Assembly: GCA_034687125.1 (NCBI GenBank)
Contig: JAQGBZ010000004.1
Span: 124,001 to 188,000, forward strand
Length of the DNA: 64,000 nt
From: Neelides folsomi
Taxonomy: Eukaryota; Arthropoda; Collembola; Neelipleona; Neelidae
Direction of reading: 5' to 3'
Part shown: positions 22,678-35,300 of the stretch, piece after piece
Layout: the number at the start of each line of letters is the position of its first letter
Position numbering within the stretch: position 1 is the first letter of the stretch
Made by a program: the position numbers and the translations under genes
The notes under the pieces: generated by a model
The model's input: only the letters and a program-made list of their open reading frames with translations
What the model was told of the DNA's origin: nothing
The model's database searches: none

Positions 22678-24804
22678 CTATCCCTCTTCTAACGTAAAAT
22701 CATACTTTTTGAAGTCTTCTCTGAACTTTTTCGTCCAATTCGATTCTTCATCTTTTGTCCCTTTGCAGTTTTTCCAGTCAATTTTATCTGGGATGTTGAG
22801 AATGGGTTGACTTGCTAGCAATTCTCGTCCAAATTGAAGAGGAAAATTGTTTCTTATAGGACAAAAAAGCTTACTTTTGTCAGGCAATTCCATGAAGAAA
22901 TAAGGAAATCCAACTTTGGTCATTTGAAACAATTCAGCATTTGGTGGAAAGTCTTGCATTTCAATACCTTCACTCTCGGCATAATCCTAAAATAAATAAA
23001 AATTAAAATTAATTGTAAGTTAGTTAAAAAATTGAAAAATCCTTATCATGTTATCATCAATTTAGTTAATCATTGTGTCTTTATAGAATTATGTCATTTA
23101 AGAAATTAATTGTTCTCAAATTATAATATTTACTCAATTGACTTACCAAGCAAATAGACTTTAAATGTGATCCAATTTCTTTCGGCACAGGAACAGCTTG
23201 GATCTGAAGATGAGGACTACGAAAGTTTCTTTCATAAAACACGACAGCTTTGTTTTGTGCTGCAAAATGCTTCACAATCGAACTTTTAAATTTTTCCAAT
23301 TCTTCAGAAACTTCTTGGGGACATTCTAAGGTTGATTGAAAGTGTCCAATGGGGAGAATTAAGGAATGATCTTCGTTTAATCCTCCTTTGGCCAATGTTA
23401 AATAAACCTAGATATAAATTAAATAAATGATCATTTTAAATGATTTTATTAATTGATTTAACAATTTTCTCTTAAAATAATGAGCGGAAGAAAAATATTA
23501 AGCAATTTACATTTTCTCCAACTGAAACGACCAGATGCTTTTCAACTTCTGGACTTGAAAGACAAAACCAACATGATCCCGGAGGAGGCGGACGAGTTCT
23601 TGCATTTTTCCCACCGCCCCTTCCTTGTCCCTGATGAGGTCTTTTATTCCGATTGTTTTCTCCAGTATAAGACGAATCGTAAAAGAATTGCTGTTTTGAA
23701 GCTGTCTTTGGCTCATCTTTTGCATGGTTCCCTTGAGATGTCGATCTTGGTTTTGTTATGGCCTCAATTTTTGAATATGGATTCTCTGTTACATCAGGAG
23801 GTTGCTTAACCAAATCAGCATTTGGCAAATCTTTCATTGGAACGATGTTAAAAGCATACAACCACTTTTTCTTCCCAACATTTCCAACATTTGACAAAGC
23901 TATGAATCGCGTAGGATGTTTAGAAGCCTCGGCAAGAACTTCATGATTTCGATATGGCGGTCTTTCGTAATGAATTCCTTCAAGTCCGCAAAAGTGATAT
24001 CGCGGTTTAAGACTAATGGCAAGTCGTGAGATCAACGCTGAACTGTTTTCTGAATCCTTATCCTTTAAAAAATAAATGGCTCTTTAAAGAATTTTCAAAC
24101 TTTAAAAATTGAATTGATATAATTATTAATTTAATATATTGTTATAATCTTAATTGACTTCTAGAAATAATATATCGTTAATAATAAAGTATTATTTAAA
24201 AGTTAAGTGAATACCGGCACAATTGCGGAGAAACTTTTTACTCCTAGTGGCCATTGTGATGTTAGCAGAATGTCAACCCCTTTAAACCCAGGTTCATTGA
24301 ATAAACGGATTTCCATGTTCTTAACATCTTCAAAATCAAATTCAGAAGATGAATTTCCTTTAATTCCTTTCGCCTCATTTCCGCTGAAATAAGCGATTCT
24401 CAATCCTGAAGACTCTGTGTAAACTCCACGTTGTCCTATATGGAAATAAATGAATAAAATTACAAATACTTAAAAAGACCATTGAATGTTAATGTCAATT
24501 AAATGTCAAATAATGTATTTAAATGTCAATTACCCAAATAAGTCACATTTCTTGAAAGTTCACAACCAGTGAGATTTGGAAAGAAATTAACTTGAGCTGA
24601 ATTTATAGGACCAAGAATAAATGTTGGTATCGGAGCTTCCGGAATAAATACGTTTTCGGTGAATGCTTCAGGGAAAAAATTTCCTACACACAGAAGCATT
24701 TGAAACGGGCCACTTTTCTTATTAACCACATTAACTCTGTTAAATAACTCTTGGAATTTTCCATTAACGTCACCCGCGACTAATAATTTAACCGATTCTC
24801 CCAT
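22678..24804 (-). CDS. CWF19L1: CWF19-like protein 1 (CwfJ/Drn1 family)
   Basis: Nuclear protein of the family tied to spliceosome disassembly and lariat turnover (Drn1 works with the debranching enzyme). Exons on the minus strand are 24804-24534, 24435-24215, 24062-23511, 23407-23147 and 22986-22678 (537 aa, the family's usual length). The N-terminal metallophosphatase-like domain begins KLLVAGDVNGKFQELFNRV with LLCVGNFFPE. After a basic, disordered linker (GRGGGKNARTRPPPP) comes the HIT-like CwfJ domain: CWFCLSSPEVEKHLVVSVGE, GGLNEDHSLILPIGHFQS. The CwfJ C-terminal region 2 ends FREDFKKYDFTLEEG. Start ATG at 24804 begins MGESVKLLV as in homologues. Divergent from PGS1. Long plus-strand frames opposite it are shadows. 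Confidence 0.95.
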
Positions 24805-25396
24805 TTTTGACTATAAACGAATGAGCTTGAAATATGAAACTACAACTTGTAAAAATAAACCTGGATAAAAAAGACAATTAATATGCGATTAATAATTATG
24901 TCTAAATGGACATTGCTAATCTTTATGCAAAATTCTTCGCCTTAACCGAACCGGCGTCAATAATTAATTGTCAGCTCAAGCACAAATGCACAAAACCAAA
25001 ATCGTCCCAATTTGAATGCAGCAGGGAAACTAAAAAGTGAGCGCGTTTTGCACATCCTATGTATTTCCAATTTGCCCATTTTCACGTGTTAGATTTTGGA
25101 ATTGGTTAACTTTTACTTTTAAAGTTAAATAATGTAAACATCAACAATGGTTAAAGGATAATTTTGTAATTTGTTTTTTAACGATTCTTCAAAAAAAGGT
25201 TCGCTTCATTTATGTCTTATTAAATAATTAACATTTTATATTTTAAAACTATTGAATTGATATAATTTTTGTTGATGGTGTAAATTTTTGAATAATTGCA
25301 TTATTTATTATTTCTTTAAAAATTTCAGGGTCGCTTTGTTCTAATAATGATTGTTAAGACTGTTAACCAACTAATCCGTAACAGAGTCCTGGTAGA
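24805..25396. promoter_or_regulatory. Shared divergent promoter region of CWF19L1 and PGS1
   Basis: Only 592 bp separate two head-to-head start codons, so both promoters must lie here. The centre (24940-25060) is the least AT-rich part and probably the core. A pyrimidine tract ending TTTCAG at 25324-25329 looks like a splice acceptor, so PGS1 may have a 5' UTR intron. No TATA box stands out. Confidence 0.55.
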
Positions 25397-25409
25397 ATGC
25401 CTCTTATAA
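25347..25409 (+). promoter_or_regulatory. Upstream ORF overlapping the PGS1 start
   Basis: An ATG at 25347 opens a 20-codon frame (MIVKTVNQLIRNRVLVECLL) that ends at 25409, thirteen bases inside the PGS1 coding sequence and in a different frame. Overlapping upstream ORFs usually reduce translation of the main ORF. It counts only if transcription starts upstream of 25347. Confidence 0.4.
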
Positions 25410-27674
25410 GATATGGAAAAGTTTATTCCAGCTTTCCTGACTTGATCTCAACTCGTCCTATATCGGCTATATCCAACCTCATTCCCAAGAAAAACATAAG
25501 CTTTATTCATCATACCGAAGGGAAGGAAAAGTTTAATAAGAGCAATGTGAATTTATCGGCAGTTCTTTTCGAGAAAGCACGTCGGAGCAAGGTCCCGTTC
25601 CGAAAGGAATCTCTACTTTTAAATGTCTTAAAATTAAAGGAGAAATTGCAAAATTCAAAATTAGAAGAATTGGAAAATGGAAAGATAAGTGAATGTCTTC
25701 AGAAAAAAGTGCCATTGGATTCGGACAAATCTGCAGAATCGGACAAATCTGCAAATAAAAGAATGGCGAATTTAAATTCTTGGAAGTGGTTAACTGACAT
25801 CAGCCCTGGATTTTCAATGAATGGTTCTCAAATGCAAATTATCCATGATCCCAGAGTTTTCTACACAACGGTTCTCGAAAAGTCATTGAACGCCAAAACT
25901 CGAGTGTCATTTGCTTCGTTGTACATTGGAAATGGAAATCTTGAGAAGGAACTTGTAACAGCTTTAAAAAATAATATGGAATCGAATGAGAAACTCAATG
26001 TTAAAGTATTACTTGATTATTCGAGAGGATCAAGAGGAATGGAGAATTCAAGATCAATTCTTTCTCCACTCCTTCAAAATGACCAATTTCAAGTATGTCT
26101 TATATTTAAAATACTAATTAATTGCAAAAATTTACAATTTAATTAATTTTCATGAGTGCTATGAATGTGTATAGAATTTAAAGCACTTCAAATTTGTATG
26201 TAACATATTTAAGTTTTTTTACTTTTAGTTGTTTCTTTATCATACTCCAACCTTGAGGGGATTTGTGAAAAGATGGCTTCCGCAAAGATGGAATGAAATA
26301 ATCGGATTACAACACATGAAGATTTATATATTCGACAATACATTAATAATTACTGGGTAAAAGATAAATATAACATTAGATTGATCTCATATAAATGTTC
26401 ATAGATAAGTATTTTGTATTGTTATATGTGTTTTTATTTCAATTAGAGCAAATTTGTCAAACGACTACTTTTCGAATCGCCAGGACAGATATTTCCTTAT
26501 TGAAGACTGCAAAGAATTGGCAGATTTTTACGATGGGCTCATTGATCAAGTTGGAGACTTTTCATTTAATGTTGATAAAAACAATAAAGAACATCTTCAT
26601 CCAAATTGGGACATCCATCCTTCTCAAGGAGATCAATTGGAGTTTGTCAAAGTAGCCAAAGAAAGAGTCACTTCTTATTATGACGCCTGGCAAAAAGGAA
26701 ATGAAGAAAGAATCATACAATTTTACAAGGCTTCTGAAAATGAGGATAAGAAAAGTTCGGGAGACGGGAAGTGTAAAGAACAAGACACTTGGGTTTTTCC
26801 ACTCATTCAAATGGGTTGTATTGACATTGGGCTCGACAATTTTGCCACAAGTAAAATCTTCGAAGAAGCTTCTGCAGACTCAAACATTAAATTGGCCACT
26901 GGATATTTTAATTTAACGTCAGATTATATTCAGAAAATTATTGAAGATTCTGCTGCCAATTATGATATTCTTATGGCTCATCCAAAGGTATTTAAAAATG
27001 AAATTTTTCTGTATTTGATCTAAACAAAATAATTTGATTTGAATTTGAATAACTCAATAAAAAGGGGGGAAAAGAAAATCTTTTAATATACTGCATAATT
27101 TTAATATAATATAATAAAAAATATTTTTTTAAACAGGCAAATGGATTTCTTGGTGCAAAGGGGTTTGCTGGTGGAATTCCCGCTGCTTACACTTTATTGG
27201 CAAAAAAGTTCCTAGATCGAGTCAAAATTTCCAAACAAGAGTCAAGAATTGGGATGTGGGAATACATTCGACCTTCATGGACATTTCATTCAAAAGGATT
27301 GTGGTTTTTTCCACCAGGAAAAACTTTACCATTAGTCACATTAATCGGATCACCAAATTTTGGTGAGTTTTATTGTAATTCGATAATTTTTGTTAATTTT
27401 TAGTATGCTCAAAGTTGAAAAATCATATTTTAATATTTTGAGATATTTTAATTATGTATTTTATAATTCAGGTCATAGGTCAGTTTATCGAGATTTGGAG
27501 ACGCAGTTGTACGTCATTTCTACAAATTTGGAACTTCAAACTCAAATGAACGAGGAACAAAAGGCTTTATTCAGAGAATGCAAACATTTTGGAGAGGAAA
27601 CGCTCGTCCAGCGTGATCGCATTGTTCCGCTTTGGGTCAAAATGGTCATCATGTTTTTTAGAAACTTTTTCTAG
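25397..27674 (+). CDS. PGS1: CDP-diacylglycerol--glycerol-3-phosphate 3-phosphatidyltransferase
   Basis: Mitochondrial enzyme that makes phosphatidylglycerophosphate, the committed step to cardiolipin. Exons 25397-26092, 26229-26356, 26447-26987, 27137-27362 and 27472-27674 join in frame (597 aa, somewhat longer than typical). The N-terminus is basic and hydroxylated without early acidic residues, compatible with a matrix targeting peptide. A disordered insert at about 45-130 carries a doubled ESDKSA motif from an 18-bp DNA repeat (25721-25753). PLD-superfamily HKD motif 1 is LQHMKIYIFDN with TGANLSNDYFSNRQDRYFL; motif 2 is FHSKGLWFFPPGK with LIGSPNFGHRSVYRDLE. The C-terminus LWVKMVIMFFRNFF matches the family end. 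Confidence 0.95.
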
Positions 27675-27746
27675 TGATTGAAATTTAATCGTGTAATTGT
27701 TGAAAAATATAGATAAATTATATGTATAATACAGATACATTACTTA

Positions 27747-27752
27747 AATAAA
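27747..27752 (+). terminator. Poly(A) signal of PGS1
   Basis: AATAAA lies 73 bp after the PGS1 stop and is followed by a T-rich stretch, the arrangement expected for cleavage and polyadenylation. Confidence 0.6.
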
Positions 27753-28086
27753 GAATTTTTTTACTAAATTAGCATCATGCTTAAGAGCATATTTTATCTT
27801 ATTGGCATTCGCTCATTGTTAGAAGTTGGCAAACATGGTTTATAAAATACCAATTATTTTTATTGGTCATTGATCGAATTTAGAATGTGTTAAGATGTTG
27901 CTAAGGTCTCGTTGCTCTGCCTTGAAGAAAGTAACAGCGGCAATATTGGTAATCGATAATAAGCAAGTTCACCGGTAATTGATAGTTCTTGTTATTCCTT
28001 TTGAAACTTGCGTTAGTTTCATATATTTTTCTTTAGCTGTTTTATAAACATTTATATCAATAAATCAGTATCATATTACAATTGTG

Positions 28087-31000
28087 ATGAGCAAAAGATC
28101 CAAAAAGCCGGAAACGGCAAAAGACATAAAGCCCAATACAACTTTCTCATCAGGAGCTGATGAAGATGGAGATTTATCAGCACGAGTTCAATCAGATTCA
28201 ACACCTCCTTCGTCAGCATCTTCGGGCAACAATAAGATCAACATGAAAAAAGAATATTTGCGCTGTAATGGTCTAACTCTATTTTAATAAAATAATTAAA
28301 ATAATTAATAATTAAATCATAAAAACTAAAATCATTAAATGTGGAGCATATTGTAATTGTTAATTATATTGATTTTAGATTGTAAACTTTATTCTTGTGA
28401 AGCATTGGATTTGGTAGCTAATCCATTAGAGAAAGCAAGTTTAATTGGAAGAGATTCAGTTCTTGTTGATCTTAAGGGAAGAGGTCTTCGTGGTGTTGAT
28501 TGCATTGCTCTTGGAAAAATCCTTGCGTCTGATTGCCCTATTGGACATCTTAATCTTAGCGATTGTTTGCTAATTCCTCAAGGATTTCAGGTATCTTTAA
28601 TAAATACAAACTTTCTCTTTCGCTTTCTTAGATTATTATATACCTACATAATTTACACTATTATTATTATTACTCTCATTAAATTAATGCTTTCATTATT
28701 TTGTCTATAAGGCGTTGATGGATGGTCTTTGCAAAAATGTCAAACTTCATACATTGGAACTGAGGGGAAATAATATTCAAGGGGAAATGATCGTCCATCT
28801 ATCTAAATGTATTAAGCTTAATAAACACCTGAAAAAGTAAGGACAAATAACTCATTTTCTTTAAAAATTAGCTTAATTACCTCTAATGATTAATATTATA
28901 ATGGACACGTTCTTAACATAGAGAATTTGTGTTTCTTTAAGTTTGCATTTAGAGTGGAATTGCGTTGGAATTTGTCTTCAGCATTTTGATCTCTTTGCTG
29001 AATCCATCGGAGTGAATTCTGGGCTTGAATATTTAGATCTTCGGAATAATCAAATCACGGCTGAGTCGGCCGGTGCTCTGAATGCTATTCTTACCAGGAA
29101 TAAAAATCTGAAAGAAATCGACTTAAGATGGAATACGATTGGGCTCGTTGGTGCGAAAGGAATTTGGGATGCTCTGAGACACAATTTCACCTTAAGCAAA
29201 ATACATTTATGTGGAAACTTCATCCCAGAAGACGTCGTTTCTTACATTGGTACATAAATAAGTTAAATAACATAAAGATATAATAAATATTTTGTTACAC
29301 GGTTAAGTTTATATACATAACTAGATTAAATTGACAATCTTTCTCTATCGATTTCAGAGGAATGTTTGAGCAAACACCATGAACGGGAAACTCTTGTTGA
29401 AGATTACGAGAAAAGAACGACTGTTTTGACCAGGCAGCTACAATTTACTGAAAATGAATACAAACAAGAAATTCAAATGCTTATTAAAAACTTTAGAGCT
29501 GAAGAAGAAGAGCTTAACAATATTCTCAAGTGACTAAATAAACGACAATGATTAAATTAGCATTGGTTTAAGTAAAATGAAATCTTAATTAAATTAAACT
29601 TATGTTGATTTTTGAAGGGAACAAGAAAGCAAAATAGAATATTTGGAATCAAAACTTAAAGATGAAACTCTCATATCCCATGGACAAGTTCTTGAGGTTA
29701 ATTAAGTGTATCTATTTTTTTCTAACTTTACAAATAAATACAAACTTTACGGATATTGAAGTGAACAAACCTATTTATTACTAATCTAGATTGATAAATT
29801 AAAAGCCAAATTAATTTGTTCAAGCGACAAAGAAGAAACTCTTAAGAAGACAATAGAAATCAAAGAAGAGCACATTGAACAACTTGAAAAGATGTACAAA
29901 TCCGAATTAGATACAATTAAGAACTCGTGCGAGTTTAAACTTCGGACAGCTCAATGTGACCAAGTAGAGAAATCCAAAGAATTAACTCATTATGACAATA
30001 AAATTAACAAATTGGAAGAGGAAATTGAACAAAAGTCAAATGAGATCAACAATCTTAAAGAGCAAATTGAAACTATGAGAAAAAGTGCAGAAGAAAACAG
30101 GATCAAGTTTGAAGGTATCATTTAATTACTAATATATAAATTATCATAATTATCTCTAATTAAATAATAATTAAAATGGGTATTTATTAAATTATCATTG
30201 TTAGAGCGAGTTAAGTTTGAGAAAGAAAAATGGACTAATTGGAAAAACGAAGTCGAAACAACCGAAAAACGCGAAATTTCTCAATTGGAATCCGAGATCA
30301 AAGAAATGCAAGCGAGTTTAATGGACCATATTAAATTACTGGAAAGAGGAAAAGCAGATGCTGAAGAAGAAGTTCGAATTATGAAACTTTCCCTAAGAAC
30401 AGCCAAATCAGAAGCTGAAGAGGAAATGACACAATTGAGGATCAAAATGAAGAATGAACAAGACAAAATTGTTGATTCCCATTTTGCCCAAATTGCGATC
30501 CTCAAAGAGCAAAATGAAAAGCTGGAAGCCGAAGTTCAAAGAATTTCCTGTCTTATGAGGAAATTCGAAAGCGAAAATGGGACACTCCTTAGGCAGAATG
30601 AAAATGTACGACAACAAATGTCACATCTTGAACAGGTTCGATTTAAAGACTCATTCATACATAAATATTTATTTAACATACTAGAAAAACCCACGAATAT
30701 TTTACTCATTTATAAAAAATACGAAATGATTTTTCCAGGAGTTAATGAGTAAAGAAACAACTTTACATCTTTCGCTTAACCGTACAAGAGCAGATCTTAA
30801 AGAACAAATGGAGCAATTGATAAAAGAAGAAGAAGCTAATAAAACATTAAGATGTCAAGTTTTAGAACTACAAGAACAGGTAAAAAGAACAGATGGAATA
30901 ACATTAAGAATAAGGAATTTTAATAAAATAACGTTCTTTTAGTTGGCAACTCTCACAATGAAGCAAAACAGAGAAATTCAGGAAAAGTTTTCTGAAATGG

Positions 31001-31406
31001 ACCATTGGAAAACTCAAGTGGAGAGACGTGAAGGAGAATTGAACAGACTCAAGTAAATAATATAATCATTTTGTTAAAAGATTGATTATTTCCAAATTGT
31101 TTACCTATTAAACTATTAAAATTAAATACGCGTTAATCTAATTGTCATTTAACTTGTAGAGAGGAAGATATGAGACGTGCTGGATTACTCCATGAAGCTT
31201 TTCTTGCTTACATGAGATCAACTTCTGCTGCTACTGGACTTCCTCTTCCACAATCATATTACAATCCAAATTTTACCAACAAAATAGAAACATTTTCAAA
31301 TTTTCCACCTCATGGGGATGGTGAAAGTGGAATTTTTCCTTCACCGATCCAAAATCTCGGAGAAGGAGACGTAACCTCTGCCCAAGAAGTCGGAAAAATT
31401 GATTAA
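28087..31406 (+). CDS. LRRC45: Leucine-rich repeat-containing protein 45
   Basis: Centrosomal linker protein; in vertebrates LRRC45 holds the proximal ends of centrioles together and also acts at the cilium base. Exons 28087-28270, 28379-28590, 28712-28836, 28942-29249, 29358-29529, 29618-29696, 29790-30114, 30205-30635, 30739-30879, 30943-31052 and 31160-31406 join in frame (777 aa). A Ser/Thr-rich N-terminal tail precedes RNI-type leucine-rich repeats (LHTLELRGNNIQG, LHLEWNCVG, LEYLDLRNNQIT, LKEIDLRWNTIG, LSKIHLCGNFIPE). From about residue 280 it is nearly continuous coiled coil (Glu/Lys/Leu-rich heptads) until a short Pro/Gly tail. I chose ATG 28087 (MSKRSKK), the first in the exon. It lies 412 bp after PGS1 on the same strand. 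Confidence 0.93.
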
Positions 31407-32302
31407 ACACATAATTATGAATTGGTCATGCAATCAGATAACATTGGACAGACTTTCATGCATTTCATTATAAGCAACGACAATTCATTTACATTTTTAA
31501 AACACAAATAATACATGTATGTAGACATTTCAAAGTTTAGGATAATTTATAATTCAATTGGATCAAACACTTATCAATATTAAAATGTTAATGTGATTGA
31601 AAGTGAATGCAATTTCTATTACTTATTTATTACATTACCCAATCAAAGTATTTAAAAAACGTACATTCCTCATAATAAAGACAAATTCAGAATTAAAGAG
31701 CAAATTGCAGTATTAATATATTATATATACAGATATAATTAAATGATTATGAAGGTGTTAAATAAATAAGATGCCAATAAATTCCAATTAAATAATTGTA
31801 ATAATTAGCATTATTTTCATGCATATTTTTTATTAATAATATTTCTAAAATGGCAAACATTTGCTAGGTTTATACCATATACGCTTATACTTTTCGTTCG
31901 TAATATTTAATTAGGTAATATATCTAATTACGCATATTATACATACATCATACATAATGTATGTATTTATGATTGATTGATAATTTAATTAATATTGAGT
32001 AGGTAGTCAGGAATAAAAGTAAGGCAGAAAGAGGAATTGTTTAATAAAATGGAAAATACATTTTTCAAAGACTAATATTTAGCATTTTGTCGGAGAATCA
32101 TGAAAATTGTGAATTGTTAAGTTATTCACTACAGCATTGATCAATTGATAACAATCTATAGTAGTCCCTCTATCCCTCTATTATGATGATGTTATTAATA
32201 ATAACATCATCATAATAGCGCTATTATATTTGGCTTATTTAATTAATGAATAAAATGACTAAAAGTAAATAAGAAGGATGCAAATGAGAAAGGACGACGA
32301 GT
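31407..32302. other. Convergent spacer between LRRC45 and CLEC16A
   Basis: AT-rich 896 bp between two 3' ends. AATAAA at 31674-31679 is a candidate LRRC45 poly(A) signal. A perfect 19-bp hairpin lies at 32178-32218. No coding sequence seen. Confidence 0.6.
32178..32218. repeat. Perfect 19-bp-stem palindrome
   Basis: CTATTATGATGATGTTATT, three bases AAT, then its exact reverse complement. The stem carries no mismatches. It lies 85 bp beyond the CLEC16A stop codon, so it could be transcribed in that 3' UTR and fold. It may also be a tiny foldback element. Confidence 0.8.
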
Positions 32303-35300
32303 TTAAACAGTTTCAATCGAACCCTTTTTCCTCCTCCCTCCGCCCGTTAAACTTGGAATGAATGGGATGTTCGAAGAAGTGGAAGTTTCATATGAGGACT
32401 CAATCCCGTTATTTCCCGACCCTCCTGACATGGTCATGAAAGAAGTTTCAGACTGAGGAGTTGTCAAGCCCTCGGACCCGCTCGTAGGGCTCACTAACAC
32501 ACTATCAAAAACTTCATCCTCTTTAAAATTTATATGATTTGGAACTGACTTGTGGACATTTTCTTCTTGTAAGGAACTCGACGCAACTTTACGAAGAGGA
32601 ATTTCTTCTTCACTTTTTAACCCTGTGGTGGAAACTTGATTTCCTTCTCTTGCTTTTTTCTTTTCAGCATTGGCGCTTCCTTTAAATTAAATCAAAAACA
32701 TTGTAAAACAATAAATATAAGTAAATTAGTAAACATATGTATTTAATGCAATTTCATTACTTAACAAAATTAACAATGTTAATAAGATAATTAAGAATTA
32801 AGAATTTTAAAATTAAAATATTTACCTTTAGACGAATCACTCACAACAGCCATTGCGAGACCCGGAACAGTTTTTCCAATTTGAGTATAAAGGGGCCCAG
32901 AACGCGAAACTATTCTTTCTGATAAATCATATTTAATTATTAATCAAAGATGTATAATTAACTGTTTAAGTATTTAATTTTAAGCTAAAAAAAGTTTGGA
33001 TTAGCAATATGAAAAGCATGTCAAAGTACTTTGTTGTCTTCGCGAGTTTGGAGGTGACGGTGATGAACCAATTTCTAAAAGACGAGCAATCATATGAAGT
33101 TTCCGTTCTCTTGCTCTTTGTTTCCCTTTGATAAGCCTTTGTTTCGCTGCCATGCATCGGATATAATCTTCAAACATGAACTTGGCGACGAGAATCGGAG
33201 TTTTCGTTTGAGAACTCCTTTGACAAGTCGGAGAAGTTTTAACAGTAATGTGGAGGGCACGAGAATCAGACTTATCACCCAAAACTTCGATATCCTAATT
33301 AAATAAACTTTATTTAGCAACTTTATTAAACCAAATTATATTCTTATGAGTCAATTAAATGAAACTACAGAATACTTAAGCTAGTAAAGTTAACTAAAGT
33401 TGAGTTTGTAAAGTTAACTAAATAACTAAAGTTAAGTTAAGTAAAGTTTGTATAAATTTTACATTGAGAACTTACTTGCAAAAACCCAACAAACTTCGCA
33501 ACAGCCCAACCAGAACGTTTCTGACTTGGTTCAACCAAAATCAATTGAAAAACGTCAATAACAAGAAATCTCCTAACTTTTGCATTGTCCTTTGTAATAA
33601 CTGTGCAAGCCACCAAGTCACTATTTGCTATAAAACAAGAAAAATCATAATTAACAATCTTAATAATAATTAAATATTCATTATTAAATAACATATGATA
33701 TAGTGCTGTATTTATATTAATATTGTTTATGTTTACTTACTCAAATCAAGATTATCTTCAACATGGACACAATTTTGCGTATTTGTCAAAGGTAAATAAC
33801 GTTCCTTTTCTTTCTTCAAAGTGAGTGATAAATTCCTTAAGATAAAATAGACCCTCATCAGTCTTCTGCTCCGTTCAACTTCTCCACAAGGAAGACGCTT
33901 ATCAAAAGTAATTCCTGTGAGTGGCGATCCAGCCGGAGGAAGTAAAAGGTTCGAATCCATGAGCAAATGTTCAACACTCAGTTTTTTTCCATTTGACATT
34001 TCCAGATTCTCGTCCTCAAAAACTTCGAGAAAAATGTCATCTGTGTTGAAATAGTTTTGAAGAAGAAGGATGTTTTCTCCTCTTGCTCCTTCTATGCACT
34101 CCAGATGCTTCTTACTAAGAACGCAATCTCCAGTAAATTCATCTCCATCTCCATTTGCCATCACACTTTTCAAAAGTAGAGAAATAACAAGTTGGAGAGT
34201 TACAACTCGAACTTTGCTATCTGTAATACCAAATGGTAAATTTTAATATTAATCAGACTTTAATTCTCTCATTCTGCTTCTAAAGATTTTAAACACAGCT
34301 GAGGGAAAATGGAATTATGATTAAAATATGAAAAGTTTCCTTTACCAAGTTTGACCGTCTGGGCGATAATGTTAATGAGTCTTTCAACCAATTGTTCATT
34401 ATATTTCTTTACTTCTTCTTCATTCTGATTTGTGCAGTCGTCCTCATTTCCATTATACCCAGCATTGAAGAAATTTGTAAGAAGTTCCAAATTGATTCCT
34501 AAATGCAAATATTATAAAGTTTAAAATAATTAGTGCGAATAACATTAAAAGACAAAAATATACAAAGCAGTGTCAATTAACATTTTGATGTACATATATG
34601 TATGTATGAACATTCAAGGACTAATATCAGATAGATAGTATACAAAAAAGATACGAAGAAAAGAGTAGAAAAAACAAAGCCTACCGTCTACTTCCCATGG
34701 TGGAATATTTTGCGGAAAACCCAAAGATCATCAGAAATGTCTCATTAAATCTGATTCTCACATTGGTTCATATTTTGGTGTATATATATTTACATTTATA
34801 AATGAATAAACTTTCCTTACCCTTATTTTGATGTAATGAATGAAGAAGGCAAAGGGAGAACAAAGCTGCGTAGTCATTTTCCTCCGAGTCCAACGCATCA
34901 AAAATGGATGAGAGGAAAGGACGAGTTTTTAGATCGTAGGTTGAAAGAGGTTCTTGAATTACTTGAGAAAGAGATTCTCGTCTTTCTTCCGGACTCATTT
35001 CTGAGGAATCCTCCATTGGAGTATCTTCAATAAAGCTGGTCAGAATCTCTTCTTCTTCTTTCGAATTGGATCTTGAGAACATTTCATTTTCGTTTTCTTT
35101 GGTGAGCATTGTAATTGCGGAGCTATACATGGCGCTATTTACATTTTTGGGCTGGATTTGAAACACAGCCTCGTTTCCATTTAATAATATCCGAGCTAGG
35201 ACTCTGACTAGAGGAGAATGCGTCATAATTAGGAATACTTGTGAGAGAAGAAATATTGCTAAGATGCTGCTCACTTTAGGTGGAACATTTTTGCCCTGAA

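Noticed and set aside
23480-23946. Plus-strand frames opposite CWF19L1 exon 3
   Set aside because: Shadows of the conserved minus-strand exon.
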